Under the pieces are notes generated by a model that was given only the letters and a program-made list of their open reading frames with translations, was not told where the DNA came from and searched no databases. A program made the translations under genes and the position numbers. Below are positions 44,924 through 53,597 of a stretch of DNA of 64,000 bases, one piece after another (within the stretch, counting starts at the first letter, position 1; each line of letters begins with the position of its first letter). Where the stretch lies: contig NZ_VCIX01000075.1 in NCBI RefSeq assembly GCF_006345825.1, positions 62,001-126,000 on the forward strand. The letters are read 5' to 3'. The DNA comes from Paenibacillus paridis. Its GTDB lineage: Bacteria; Bacillota; Bacilli; Paenibacillales; Paenibacillaceae.

Positions 44924-46572
44924 CTTCTCGCAAAAAGTTCGATGTCTGGATGGTCATCACGCTGCTGATCTTTGCTTCTTATCTTCTGTTTCTCGCTTAT
45001 CCCTTGTTCACGCTGCTCATCAAGAGCTTCGTGGACGGCACTACTGGCGACTTTTCACTTGCTTACTTCGAGAAGTTTTTTAGCAAAAAATATTATTTGA
45101 ACGCATTGGTTAACAGCATTAAAGTAACGGTCGGCGTTACCGTGCTGTCTGTTCTGATCGCAGGCCCGCTCGCTTATATCATGTCTACGGTAAAAATCAA
45201 AGGCGGCAAGTGGATCCAGATCCTAATCCTGATTTCTTCCATGTCCGCGCCTTTCATCGGCGCTTACTCCTGGATCTTGCTGCTTGGCAGAAACGGCGTC
45301 ATTACTAACTTCGTAAGCAAGGTGTTCGGCATTGCCATGCCCGATATTTATGGATTCACCGGGATTCTGCTCGTCCTGACTTTGCAGCTCTCTCCCCTTG
45401 TGTTCATGTATGTATCCGGAGCATTAAAAAATGTAGACCATTCTTTAATAGAAGCTGCCGAGAGCATGAATTATACAGGGCTCCGCAAAATGTGGAAGGT
45501 GCTGGTGCCGCTTGTAACCCCGACCATCTTGGCTGGCGCCCTGCTCGTATTCATGCGCGCGCTTGCTGACTTCGGTACGCCGATGCTGATCGGCGAGGGC
45601 TACAAGACAATTCCTGTCCTTATCTTTACGGAATTTATAAGTGAGGTTGGCGGCGATGACGGATTTGCTGCCGCGATCAGCGTACTCGTCGTCCTCTTTG
45701 CGACTTCCGTCTTCCTGCTGCAAAAGTATATTTCCAACCGTAAATCCTTTACGATGAGCGCCCTTAATCCCATCGAGCCAAAGAAAGCAAACGGACTGTG
45801 GAACTTCGTGGCTCATGCTTGCGTTTATGTGTACACAGCAATCGCCTTGATGCCGCAGCTGTACGTGATGTATACGTCCTTCCTGAAAACGTCAGGACGC
45901 ATCTTCGTGCCAGGCTATTCCTTTGACAGCTACCGATCGGCCTTCTCCAAAATTGGCGATTCGATTTATAACACTTTTGTGCTTGCAGCTATTTCGATTG
46001 TTATCATCGTATTTGTCGCCGTTCTAATTGCTTATATTACGGTCAAGCGTAAAGGCGCAATAGCGAATGTTCTCGATGTTTTCACTATGTTCCCTTATAT
46101 TGTGCCAGGTTCCATTCTGGGTATCGCCTTGCTGGTCACCTTTAACCAGAAGCCTCTGGTGCTTAGCGGCACGATCTTTATCATCATTGCAGCCTTCGTT
46201 ATCCGGCGGCTGCCTTATACGATTCGTTCCAGTGCCGCGGTGCTGCATCAGGTTAACGACAGTATAGAAGAGGCCTCGATCAGTCTCGGAGCTTCAAGTA
46301 TGCGCACCTTCTTCAAAATTACGCTGCCGATGATGATTACCGGCGTGGTGGCCGGCGCCATACTCAGCTGGATCAGCATTATAACCGAGCTGAGCACGTC
46401 GATTATTTTGTACACCGGCAATACCAAGACGATGACCGTCGCGATTTATACGGAGGTTATCCGCGGCAATTATGGCGTAGCCGCCGCACTCTCCACCATT
46501 CTTACCATCATTACCGTCCTATCGCTCCTGTTATTCTTCAAGCTGTCAGGCAAAAAAGAAATTACGATGTAA
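44920..46572 (+). CDS. ABC transporter permease with fused double permease domains (AfuB/FbpB type)
   Basis: The 550-residue protein contains two six-helix permease halves, each with its own EAA-type coupling loop: 'EAAESMNYTGLRKMWKVLVPLV' in the first and 'EEASISLGASSMRTFFKITLP' in the second. Fused halves are typical of FbpB/AfuB. It overlaps the ATPase gene by 4 bp. It should form the membrane channel with two ATPase copies and the lipoprotein. A short hairpin follows, then the sensor kinase. Confidence 0.95.
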   Translation: MTSRKKFDVWMVITLLIFASYLLFLAYPLFTLLIKSFVDGTTGDFSLAYFEKFFSKKYYLNALVNSIKVTVGVTVLSVLIAGPLAYIMSTVKIKGGKWIQILILISSMSAPFIGAYSWILLLGRNGVITNFVSKVFGIAMPDIYGFTGILLVLTLQLSPLVFMYVSGALKNVDHSLIEAAESMNYTGLRKMWKVLVPLVTPTILAGALLVFMRALADFGTPMLIGEGYKTIPVLIFTEFISEVGGDDGFAAAISVLVVLFATSVFLLQKYISNRKSFTMSALNPIEPKKANGLWNFVAHACVYVYTAIALMPQLYVMYTSFLKTSGRIFVPGYSFDSYRSAFSKIGDSIYNTFVLAAISIVIIVFVAVLIAYITVKRKGAIANVLDVFTMFPYIVPGSILGIALLVTFNQKPLVLSGTIFIIIAAFVIRRLPYTIRSSAAVLHQVNDSIEEASISLGASSMRTFFKITLPMMITGVVAGAILSWISIITELSTSIILYTGNTKTMTVAIYTEVIRGNYGVAAALSTILTIITVLSLLLFFKLSGKKEITM

Positions 46573-46589
46573 CCCGTTATTCAAAGCTA

Positions 46590-46620
46590 GAGCTTGCTTC
46601 GCGCAAGCTCTGGCTTGTTC
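46590..46620 (+). terminator. weak terminator or processing hairpin after the permease
   Basis: GAGCTTGC-TTCGC-GCAAGCTC followed by a U-poor GGCTTGTTCTTATT. Some read-through into the sensor gene is likely, coupling transport and signalling genes. Confidence 0.5.
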
Positions 46621-46687
46621 TTATTGTGCTGGCGCCGAAAATAAGGCAGGATAGTAGTTTAGACAAAACCATGATGCGGGGTGCGAA

Positions 46688-48388
46688 ATGGCCGAAAATA
46701 CGAGCAACTTCAAAGAATCCATCCGTCTGCTATTCCTTCGGTACACCTTCATGCCGATCATCGTCTTATTTGTCTTCTTCCTCCTGTTTACCGGGTTCAA
46801 TGCCAAGATCATTGTAGCCAATAAATCACAGGAAGCGAACAAAGCCATCAGCGCATCCCTCTCCGACGTCTATTTTAACTACTATAATGAAATTAACCGC
46901 ATGGCCTCTTTGCCGCTCGTATCCGATTTTGCCGCGACAAGGCTGGAGAGCCAAAACGTATATGAGGAATTTTACGAGTTCAATACCCATCAATCGGTGA
47001 AAAGCGTGTTCTATATCATCGATACGAAAGGCATTTATTTGGCGTCGACCGCCCCTTCCGATTCGGATATTCAGGAGATGATCTACAGAACGATTGTCCC
47101 TCGCATTGCCAAAGCACCGGAGGCCACGCTTGTCGAGGCGAACAAAATCCGTTATTCTCACGACCGTTACACCGTATATACCTATGGCAAAGCCATCATC
47201 AAGGATAAACAGGTCATCGGATATATTTTGTACCAGCTGTATGAGGAGGATATTCAAAAGCTCATCTTTGTGCAAAATAACGAGATCTCGGTCGTTACCG
47301 ACCGCCATCACACCATTATTGCGACGACCAACAATATAACGAAGGGCCTCATGAATAAATTCGCTCCCATTTTTGATTCCAAAGGCAACGTGAAGCTTAA
47401 CGGCGGCTCGTACTATATGAGCCAAGCCAGCATTCCGTTAACCGAAATCAATGTATTCACGCTTAATTCCAGTCAGCTTCAGCGGTATGTCTATGTATCC
47501 TTGATCGTCTTCATCGTCGTGACCAGCCTGCTGCTCTGGTTTCTCATTCAATTTTTGGCGAATAAAATGTCGACCCGGAATACGCAATCCATCGATAAGC
47601 TGCTGTTTGCCGTCAATCAGCTGCAGCAAGGAAACACGCTTTCCTATGTCGACATCCATACCGGAGATGAATTCGAAACCTTGGCAGACCAATACAATAT
47701 CATGCTTATTCGCTTGAATGAGCTGCTCCATAAGAACGAGGAGCTCTCGAACCTCAGGCGGCTAATCGAGGTCAAGCATCTGCAATCGCAGTTCCATCCT
47801 CATTTTATATTCAATGTATTGGAAACGCTTCGATACGCGATTGTCGTAGACAGTAAGCAAGCGCAGGACATCGTCATGATATTGTCCCGGCTGCTCCGCT
47901 ACAGCATCAGCAACGATGGACAGACCGTTCTGCTGAGCGACGATCTGAATCATACGACGGATTACCTGCGTCTGCAGCAAATCCGCTTTAACGAGCGGCT
48001 GAGCTATGACATGCAGCTCTCCGAACAGAGCCGGCATGCGTTAGTTCCCAAGCTTCTCCTGCAGGCGATTATCGAAAACTCGATTCGGTATGGCTATCTT
48101 CATCAAGAGTCTTTATTGATATCCATTCGCGGTTATTTGGACGAAACGGACTTGATTCTTGAAGTAGAAGACGACGGAAGCGGCATGAGCGAAGAGCGGC
48201 TGGAGCAAATCCGGCAGCTGCTGAATGATCCCGATATTCCGACAAAGCATATTGGCCTGAGCAATGTGCACCGAAGGCTTCTGCTGCTCTATGGCCCAGG
48301 TTATGGCATTCAGCTTCTGAGCCGTTTAGGAGAAGGAACATGTGTAACAATTAGACTGCCTTACGAGAAGGGTGATGTGCATGTTTAA
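46688..48388 (+). CDS. YesM-family sensor histidine kinase
   Basis: The 566-residue protein has a transmembrane helix at about 17-39, an extracellular dCache-like sensor of about 230 residues, a second helix at about 275-297, a HAMP segment, a His_kinase domain with 'QSQFHPHFIFNVLE' (phosphorylated His near residue 370) and an ATPase domain ('IIENSIRYGYLHQ', 'DDGSGMSEERLE', 'HIGLSNVHRRLLLLYG'). YesM-type kinases pair with YesN AraC regulators and usually control a neighbouring sugar ABC importer. Here the importer lies directly upstream on the same strand. The regulator gene overlaps its end by 8 bp. Confidence 0.93.
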   Translation: MAENTSNFKESIRLLFLRYTFMPIIVLFVFFLLFTGFNAKIIVANKSQEANKAISASLSDVYFNYYNEINRMASLPLVSDFAATRLESQNVYEEFYEFNTHQSVKSVFYIIDTKGIYLASTAPSDSDIQEMIYRTIVPRIAKAPEATLVEANKIRYSHDRYTVYTYGKAIIKDKQVIGYILYQLYEEDIQKLIFVQNNEISVVTDRHHTIIATTNNITKGLMNKFAPIFDSKGNVKLNGGSYYMSQASIPLTEINVFTLNSSQLQRYVYVSLIVFIVVTSLLLWFLIQFLANKMSTRNTQSIDKLLFAVNQLQQGNTLSYVDIHTGDEFETLADQYNIMLIRLNELLHKNEELSNLRRLIEVKHLQSQFHPHFIFNVLETLRYAIVVDSKQAQDIVMILSRLLRYSISNDGQTVLLSDDLNHTTDYLRLQQIRFNERLSYDMQLSEQSRHALVPKLLLQAIIENSIRYGYLHQESLLISIRGYLDETDLILEVEDDGSGMSEERLEQIRQLLNDPDIPTKHIGLSNVHRRLLLLYGPGYGIQLLSRLGEGTCVTIRLPYEKGDVHV

Positions 48389-49160
48389 AGTTCTGCTGGT
48401 GGAAGATGAGGAAATGATTCGCAAGGGGCTGCGATTTACCTTCGATTGGTTAGCGTCCGATTGCGTCATTATCGATGAGGCTTGCAACGGAGAAGAAGGG
48501 CTCGCCAAGATCAAGCAATTACAGCCCGATATTGTCATTGCCGACGTGAATATGCCTTTGATGGACGGCATTACGATGATTGAGAAAAGTCTCGATGAGG
48601 CGATATGCAGCTACATTATCATTTCAGGCTACGACGAGTTTCATTTGGCCAAAAAAGCGATTCACCTGGGAGTCAGCGAATATTTGCTGAAGCCGCTTGA
48701 GCAGGACCAGCTCCTCGCCGCGCTTGATCGCGCCAAAAATCAGATTGAGCTTAAGCGGAAATATGAGCTTCTTAAGAAGCAACCTCACCAGATCGACGAG
48801 ACGATCAGCGCAAGCATTCTGGAGAACACAAATCAAACCTCCAAATACGTCTCGCAAATGATCGCCTATATCCAGCAGCATTATGCCGAGAAGATCAGCA
48901 TCCAGGATCTCGTCACCCGAATAGGCATCAGCTCCACCTACTTGAACCAAAAGTTCAAAGCGGAGACCTCCTATACGTTCAACGATTTTTTGAATCGCTA
49001 CCGCGTTCAGAAGGCCATGGAGCAGTTGCAAGCAGGTACGGGCAAAGTATACAACATCGCAACCGAGGTCGGTTTTAAAGATTATAAGTACTTTATCAGC
49101 ATCTTCAAAAAATATGCCAACTGCACCCCCAGCCAGTTTCAGGACCATTTCAAAAAATAA
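48381..49160 (+). CDS. YesN-family AraC-type response regulator
   Basis: I start at ATG 48381 (259 residues), 8 bp after AGAAGGG; GTG 48372 and ATG 48375 have no spacing. Receiver domain: 'LLVEDEEMIRKGLR' and Asp55 in 'VIADVNMPLMDG', Lys in 'YLLKPLEQDQ'. Linker about 120-150. C-terminal double helix-turn-helix of AraC type ('ISIQDLVTRIGISSTYLNQKFK', 'YNIATEVGFKDYKYFISIFKKY'). It should activate the upstream ABC operon when the kinase senses its ligand outside the cell. Confidence 0.94.
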   Translation: MFKVLLVEDEEMIRKGLRFTFDWLASDCVIIDEACNGEEGLAKIKQLQPDIVIADVNMPLMDGITMIEKSLDEAICSYIIISGYDEFHLAKKAIHLGVSEYLLKPLEQDQLLAALDRAKNQIELKRKYELLKKQPHQIDETISASILENTNQTSKYVSQMIAYIQQHYAEKISIQDLVTRIGISSTYLNQKFKAETSYTFNDFLNRYRVQKAMEQLQAGTGKVYNIATEVGFKDYKYFISIFKKYANCTPSQFQDHFKK

Positions 49161-49327
49161 TCCCGTCCGCCTAAAGTTAGCCTTATAACGATCTGGCCGG
49201 TCGCCGGATATTTCATACAATCACGAACAGGAATGCAGCCGTAACCGCAAGGTATGGAAAGTGCTAAGTGGGAAAGCGATGCGAGCCAGCAAGTTCCACT
49301 CGCATCGTATACGCTGGGCAAGCACGC

Positions 49328-49358
49328 AAAAAACCGCTTCATGACGAATGAAGAGGCT
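49328..49358 (-). terminator. terminator overlapping the gerAB stop
   Basis: On the minus strand CCTCTTCAT and ATGAAGCGG pair (one mismatch) and TTTTTT follows. The stop codon lies within the hairpin. Confidence 0.75.
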
Positions 49359-50448
49359 TTCCCTTTATCAAGCCTTTGAGAAGATGAACAACATAAACAA
49401 ATCCAAGCAAAAAGATGACGTTGCTCATCTCCCACAAGGCCCAGGCCGGGCCCAGACTATTAAAAAAAACTACGTTGGTCGAAATCACATACGAATAGCC
49501 GAAGATGAAAAGAAATATAGGCAGTGTCAGCACCCGATAATCTCGAAGGCCAAACAATTGCGTCAGACCGCGGCAGAACGCATACAACGTGATGACGCAT
49601 TTGAAATAGGTCGACAGCAAATAATTGATGACCAGAATCGCCTCAAGCCGCTGGAGAAAATTTCCGATGCTAATTTTTTTGGCCATCGTATAGGTAGAAT
49701 ACAGCTGGTGCTGGGTCATATAAGCACCCAGGACCAAAATCGACAAGGTAACTACGATAATGATAACCGCACCACCGATGATCAAAGGAATCATATACTG
49801 CTTCAGGGACAAACGTTCCTCCTCCAATAACGGAAATAGCATGAGAAACACAGTCATCTGGCAATAAGGAAACGCCACCACAAAGAGTCCGCCTCTGATG
49901 ATGTCCGCTGCGCTGTGGCTGGCAATAGGCAATATTTTGCTTGGCTCCGACTCCGGAATTAGCAGCAGAATCAGAATCGTGAACAGAAGCATGAACATCA
50001 TGAAAAACACCTGTCCCGTTCGGGCAATGACCGTCAATCCCATTCGCACCGAAATGAGAACTACCGCCGCAAACAGAAATAGCACGACGCGCAGCGGCGT
50101 TTCCGTCATCATCTGCGTCGTCATAAAATCACCGATAACCCGAATTTGAGCGCTTCCGTTGCTCATTAAATGTATAAGAAACAGCAAGGACAAAATTCCG
50201 CCAGCAAATTTGCCTAAGACGTGGCGGTGAATGTCGATAATCGTCATCCCCGGAAATCGGGACCCAAACCAGTAAATAAAAGAAGACACGCCGATGCCAA
50301 GCCCTACCCCAAGCAAGGCGGCCATCCATGCATCTTGATCCGCTACGCCTGCCGTATACGAGGGCAGATACCACATTAAGTCACCGACAATAAAGAAGAT
50401 CAGAAGCACTTTCATCTGTCTTACGCTAACCCGTTGCTCGGCCTGCAT
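49339..50448 (-). CDS. spore germinant receptor subunit B (GerAB/GerKB type)
   Basis: I start at ATG 50448 (369 residues), behind GGAGAGG about 9 bp upstream; a TTG at 50481 lies within the previous gene. About ten transmembrane helices with the endospore-germination permease features 'VSVRQMKVLLIFFIVGD', 'FLIHLMSNGSAQIRVIGDF', 'GGLFVVAFPYCQMTVFL' and 'GFVYVVHLLKG' are visible. B subunits resemble amino-acid permeases and form the ligand-binding part of the receptor in the spore inner membrane. It is the last gene of the ger operon. The germinant is unknown. Confidence 0.93.
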   Translation of the reverse strand: MQAEQRVSVRQMKVLLIFFIVGDLMWYLPSYTAGVADQDAWMAALLGVGLGIGVSSFIYWFGSRFPGMTIIDIHRHVLGKFAGGILSLLFLIHLMSNGSAQIRVIGDFMTTQMMTETPLRVVLFLFAAVVLISVRMGLTVIARTGQVFFMMFMLLFTILILLLIPESEPSKILPIASHSAADIIRGGLFVVAFPYCQMTVFLMLFPLLEEERLSLKQYMIPLIIGGAVIIIVVTLSILVLGAYMTQHQLYSTYTMAKKISIGNFLQRLEAILVINYLLSTYFKCVITLYAFCRGLTQLFGLRDYRVLTLPIFLFIFGYSYVISTNVVFFNSLGPAWALWEMSNVIFLLGFVYVVHLLKGLIKGKPLHSS

Positions 50449-50470
50449 CGTGCGCAACCTCTCCTTTCCC

Positions 50471-50695
50471 TTACGGGGCAAACCCTTTCAGCAGCGGTTT
50501 GAAAATAATGTTCAACAACGCCATCGGGCTTGGCAAGTCGAATAACAGAATCGTACATACGCTAAGGTAAACGCCCACCATTAACAAGACTAAGTAAAGC
50601 ATAGCGTCCTTTATAAAGCCTTTCTTAAACAGTGGCATCAACTCCCAAACGAAGGCCGTCACTGTAAGGAAAGCAATTAGCAGAGTTGCCGACAT
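50471..50695 (-). CDS. small membrane protein of the germinant receptor operon
   Basis: The 74-residue protein starts at ATG 50695, 8 bp after AAAGGAG. Two hydrophobic segments (about 1-20 and 30-52) suggest a two-helix membrane protein. It sits between gerC and gerB with the same strand and tight spacing. Short D subunits that modulate germinant receptors are known in some Bacillus ger operons; this could be such a subunit, though it lacks enough sequence to recognise. Confidence 0.75.
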   Translation of the reverse strand: MSATLLIAFLTVTAFVWELMPLFKKGFIKDAMLYLVLLMVGVYLSVCTILLFDLPSPMALLNIIFKPLLKGFAP

Positions 50696-50700
50696 CACCA

Positions 50701-51909
50701 TTACTCCTTTATATAATTAAGAAAGGAATCCCTTGTCGTTCCGATCTTATGAATTTGTACATCAACCTCATACTTGACCTCAAGCTGCTCAAATTGCTCA
50801 TCCCATTTGTCTTTCCTCTGCTCCCAAGCCCGGGGATGCGCTTGAAAGAGCTGATGGCCAAAGCCGAATATATCAAAGCCGTACGTCTCTTTCACATGCT
50901 TGACGGCAGAGCTCATCAATTCAACAAACCTTTCCTCTGCCGCCTTCTCCAGTCTCTTAATGGTTTCGGGTTTAGTCAGATCGATTCTGCACTCTACGTC
51001 CGAGACCGAGCTGACATTTTTCAGCTTAACCGTAATTACAGGCTTGCCTCCTTTGATGTCGGCTTTTATATGCGTCGTATTGCGAATCGTTTCCAGTGTA
51101 ATCAACCCGCCTTTTGGGCATTTTAAATGCCCGGCAGAGCTTTTCACATTATTCATAATGTAGTTGTAACCTCTACTTTGTTCCTCATTTAGCCAGCCCA
51201 CCAGCTTATCCTTGCGAAATACGGCCAAACCGACAAATCGGGTTCGAGCCGCCGGATCAATTTCCTGAATATTGGTCAGTTCCTCTCCCCGCTCCGCATT
51301 GCCAACGACTTTCACGCCAGTTAGCACCGGGCTTAGCCCTTCCGTTACCAACTGCTCAATCAGCTTCTCAATCGATACCGTTGTGGTTGGAGCCCATGTT
51401 TTGGCTGATGTATCCAATGCGTAAAATAAATTTTCGGCCGGAATTTTCTCTAGCGACGTAATCGTCTTCAATACCTGCATAGCCGTAGTATTGCGAGCTA
51501 CCATTAAATAAAAATCGGTCCGCGCTTCCGGATTGCGCGAGAACATGTCGAGCACCTCGCCAATGCCTTCCTTGGCAAGCGACTCCCCCAGCACAAGAAC
51601 CCTAATATGCGCGGAGTATATTTTCCTTGAGCTCGTCTCGGTCAGCTTCCGGAATGCCTCAAATACGGTAGGCGCGGTTGCATGGTATAACGTGACGGGC
51701 GAAATGCCGCTGCTGCTCGTTCGAACGGAAACCTCACCCGGAATAACGACCTGCACGGCGACCCGGTATTGATTACCGATCTTATCAATTGAGGTCCCCA
51801 GCTGAATGGCCAGATCATCGAGCTCCCGGCGGTTCCAACAGCCGGATAACAGCAGCGAGGCGAGCCCAAGAGCAAGGCATATGTGCAAGCTTTTTCTCAG
51901 AAAGGCCAT
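50701..51909 (-). CDS. spore germinant receptor subunit C (Ger(x)C lipoprotein)
   Basis: The 402-residue lipoprotein has a lipobox 'LLLSGC' with Cys24 and the Ger(x)C landmarks 'CWNRRELDDLAIQLGTSIDK', 'VAVQVVIPGEV', 'RKIYSAHIRVLVLGE', 'RNPEARTDFYLMVAR' and 'KDKLVGWLNEEQSRGYNYI', and a C-terminal domain with 'WEQRKDKWDEQF'. C subunits are anchored on the outer face of the spore inner membrane and are needed for receptor function. gerA lies 26 bp upstream, with the stop of gerA just before the C ribosome site. Confidence 0.95.
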   Translation of the reverse strand: MAFLRKSLHICLALGLASLLLSGCWNRRELDDLAIQLGTSIDKIGNQYRVAVQVVIPGEVSVRTSSSGISPVTLYHATAPTVFEAFRKLTETSSRKIYSAHIRVLVLGESLAKEGIGEVLDMFSRNPEARTDFYLMVARNTTAMQVLKTITSLEKIPAENLFYALDTSAKTWAPTTTVSIEKLIEQLVTEGLSPVLTGVKVVGNAERGEELTNIQEIDPAARTRFVGLAVFRKDKLVGWLNEEQSRGYNYIMNNVKSSAGHLKCPKGGLITLETIRNTTHIKADIKGGKPVITVKLKNVSSVSDVECRIDLTKPETIKRLEKAAEERFVELMSSAVKHVKETYGFDIFGFGHQLFQAHPRAWEQRKDKWDEQFEQLEVKYEVDVQIHKIGTTRDSFLNYIKE

Positions 51910-51935
51910 TGTTCATCACCTCGCGGCAGTTCGAT

Positions 51936-53444
51936 TTATTTAGTCAGATCAGTCGCCTTTTTCTGACGGACTAGATTGCGCACGCCCGTCGCAAGCGGCC
52001 TTGTCCTCATATTTTTCCACGAGAAACGAAATAGCGTATCCTTCTGGTCTTCCCATACGAACGGAGCGAGCGACTGCATGTAGGGCACGCCAAACGATTT
52101 CAACGTATTCAGGTGGAGAACAAGTAGAATAACGCCCATCAAAATGCCGAACAGGCCGAAGGAAGCGGCAAGCCCCATCAATCCGAAACGAATCATCCGA
52201 ACAGAAATAGAAATGTTCACGGCCGGGATGACGAAGCTGGAAATCGCCGTAATCGACACGATAATGACCATAACAGCCGATACGATCCCTGCATCGACGG
52301 CCGCTTGGCCGATAACAAGCGTACCGACAATCGAGACGGCTTGGCCTACTGTTTTTGGCATCCGCACGCCTGCCTCGCGCAAAATTTCAAAGGTGACCTC
52401 CATTAGCAAGGCCTCTACGAAAGCAGGAAAGGGCACGCCCTCCCGCTGCGCTGCCAGATTGATCAGCAAACCCGTTGGCAGCATCTCCTGATGGAAGGTA
52501 GTAATCGCAATATAGACCGACGGTGCAAGCATCGTAATCAGAAAACTGACATAACGAAGCAAACGGAGCAGCGTGCTTACGTCCGCTCTCTGATAGTAAT
52601 CCTCTGCCGATTGAAAGAATTGAACAAACAGTGCTGGCACAAGAAGGGCAAACGGCGTTCCGTCTACCAGAATTGCGACCTTCCCTTCCAGCAGACCAGC
52701 AGCAATCGTATCCGGCCGCTCCGTGTTATATACTGTCGGAAAGGGTGAATAGGAGCTTTCCTGTATAAACTCTTCAATGTAGCCGCTCTCTAGAATGCCG
52801 TCGATATTAATTTTGTCCAAGCGGCGGAACACCTCGTCGACTAGGCTTTTCTCCGCGATTTCATTCAGGTACATGACCGCTACATTCGTTTGCGTCACAC
52901 TTCCAATGCTTCTTCCTACCAGCCAAAGCTGCGGGTCCTTGATTTTCCTGCGAATCAGTGCCGTATTGGTCCGAATATTTTCCGTGAATGCTTCCATCGG
53001 CCCCCTCACGACTCCCTGTGAGGTTGGTTCGCTGACATTTCGATCCTTCCAGCCCTCCGCAGCGATTGCTAGGCATTCCTCGCAATCCTCCAGCAAGAGA
53101 ATAGCCACGCCCGACAGCAGATTCAGAAACAGCTTGTCATAGTCCTCAATAATAGTGACTTCACCGGCGGCAAGCACCGTTTCTTTAATATAATGAAGGG
53201 TATCGCTGCCAGACATGACCGAATTCCGCGCTGATGCCTGGTTCTCCGACATCAGAAAATCGAGAATCGAATGATGAATAATCGTAGAGTCCGTTAAGCC
53301 GTCTATATAAACAAGCACTCCGTGCCAGCCTTGCAGGCCTGTCATGCTTTTGACGATTAAATCATCGCTGCTGCCTAGCCTTTGCTTAATTTCATCCACA
53401 TTTGCTTCCAAGCGTTTCGATAGCCGCTTCCCTGATAAACTCAT
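51936..53444 (-). CDS. spore germinant receptor subunit A (GerAA type)
   Basis: I start at ATG 53444 (502 residues), 5 bp after GGAGGG; the longer frame to 53537 has no ribosome site. The N-terminal cytoplasmic half has 'DDLIVKSMTGL', 'YIDGLTDSTII' and 'ESLVDEVFRRLDKI'-type motifs; the C-terminal half has four or five transmembrane helices with 'PFPAFVEALLMEVTFEILREAG', 'RMPKTVGQAVSIVGTLVIGQAAV' and 'VIPAVNISISVRMIRFGLMG'. These are hallmarks of GerA. It is the first gene of gerA-gerC-small-gerB, expressed in the forespore in relatives. Confidence 0.95.
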   Translation of the reverse strand: MSLSGKRLSKRLEANVDEIKQRLGSSDDLIVKSMTGLQGWHGVLVYIDGLTDSTIIHHSILDFLMSENQASARNSVMSGSDTLHYIKETVLAAGEVTIIEDYDKLFLNLLSGVAILLLEDCEECLAIAAEGWKDRNVSEPTSQGVVRGPMEAFTENIRTNTALIRRKIKDPQLWLVGRSIGSVTQTNVAVMYLNEIAEKSLVDEVFRRLDKINIDGILESGYIEEFIQESSYSPFPTVYNTERPDTIAAGLLEGKVAILVDGTPFALLVPALFVQFFQSAEDYYQRADVSTLLRLLRYVSFLITMLAPSVYIAITTFHQEMLPTGLLINLAAQREGVPFPAFVEALLMEVTFEILREAGVRMPKTVGQAVSIVGTLVIGQAAVDAGIVSAVMVIIVSITAISSFVIPAVNISISVRMIRFGLMGLAASFGLFGILMGVILLVLHLNTLKSFGVPYMQSLAPFVWEDQKDTLFRFSWKNMRTRPLATGVRNLVRQKKATDLTK

Positions 53445-53535
53445 GTCTACCCTCCGCGTGATGACATAATTATGTATTTTGTCCAAAAGCTTCGGATGTA
53501 TGCCTTTAAGCTTTTCTCCCCGCCTCACGCAGCGC

Positions 53536-53586
53536 AAAAAGAGGTAGAGGAAATCCGCGCAGGCTGCGCGTTTTCCTCTACCTCTT
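53536..53586 (-). terminator. terminator of the amylase gene
   Basis: On the minus strand AAGAGGTAGAGGAAA pairs with TTTCCTCTACCTCTT, with an inner CGCGCAGCCTGCGCG stem, followed by TTTTT. It separates the maltodextrin operon from the ger operon. Confidence 0.9.
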
Positions 53587-53597
53587 AAATCTCATCC

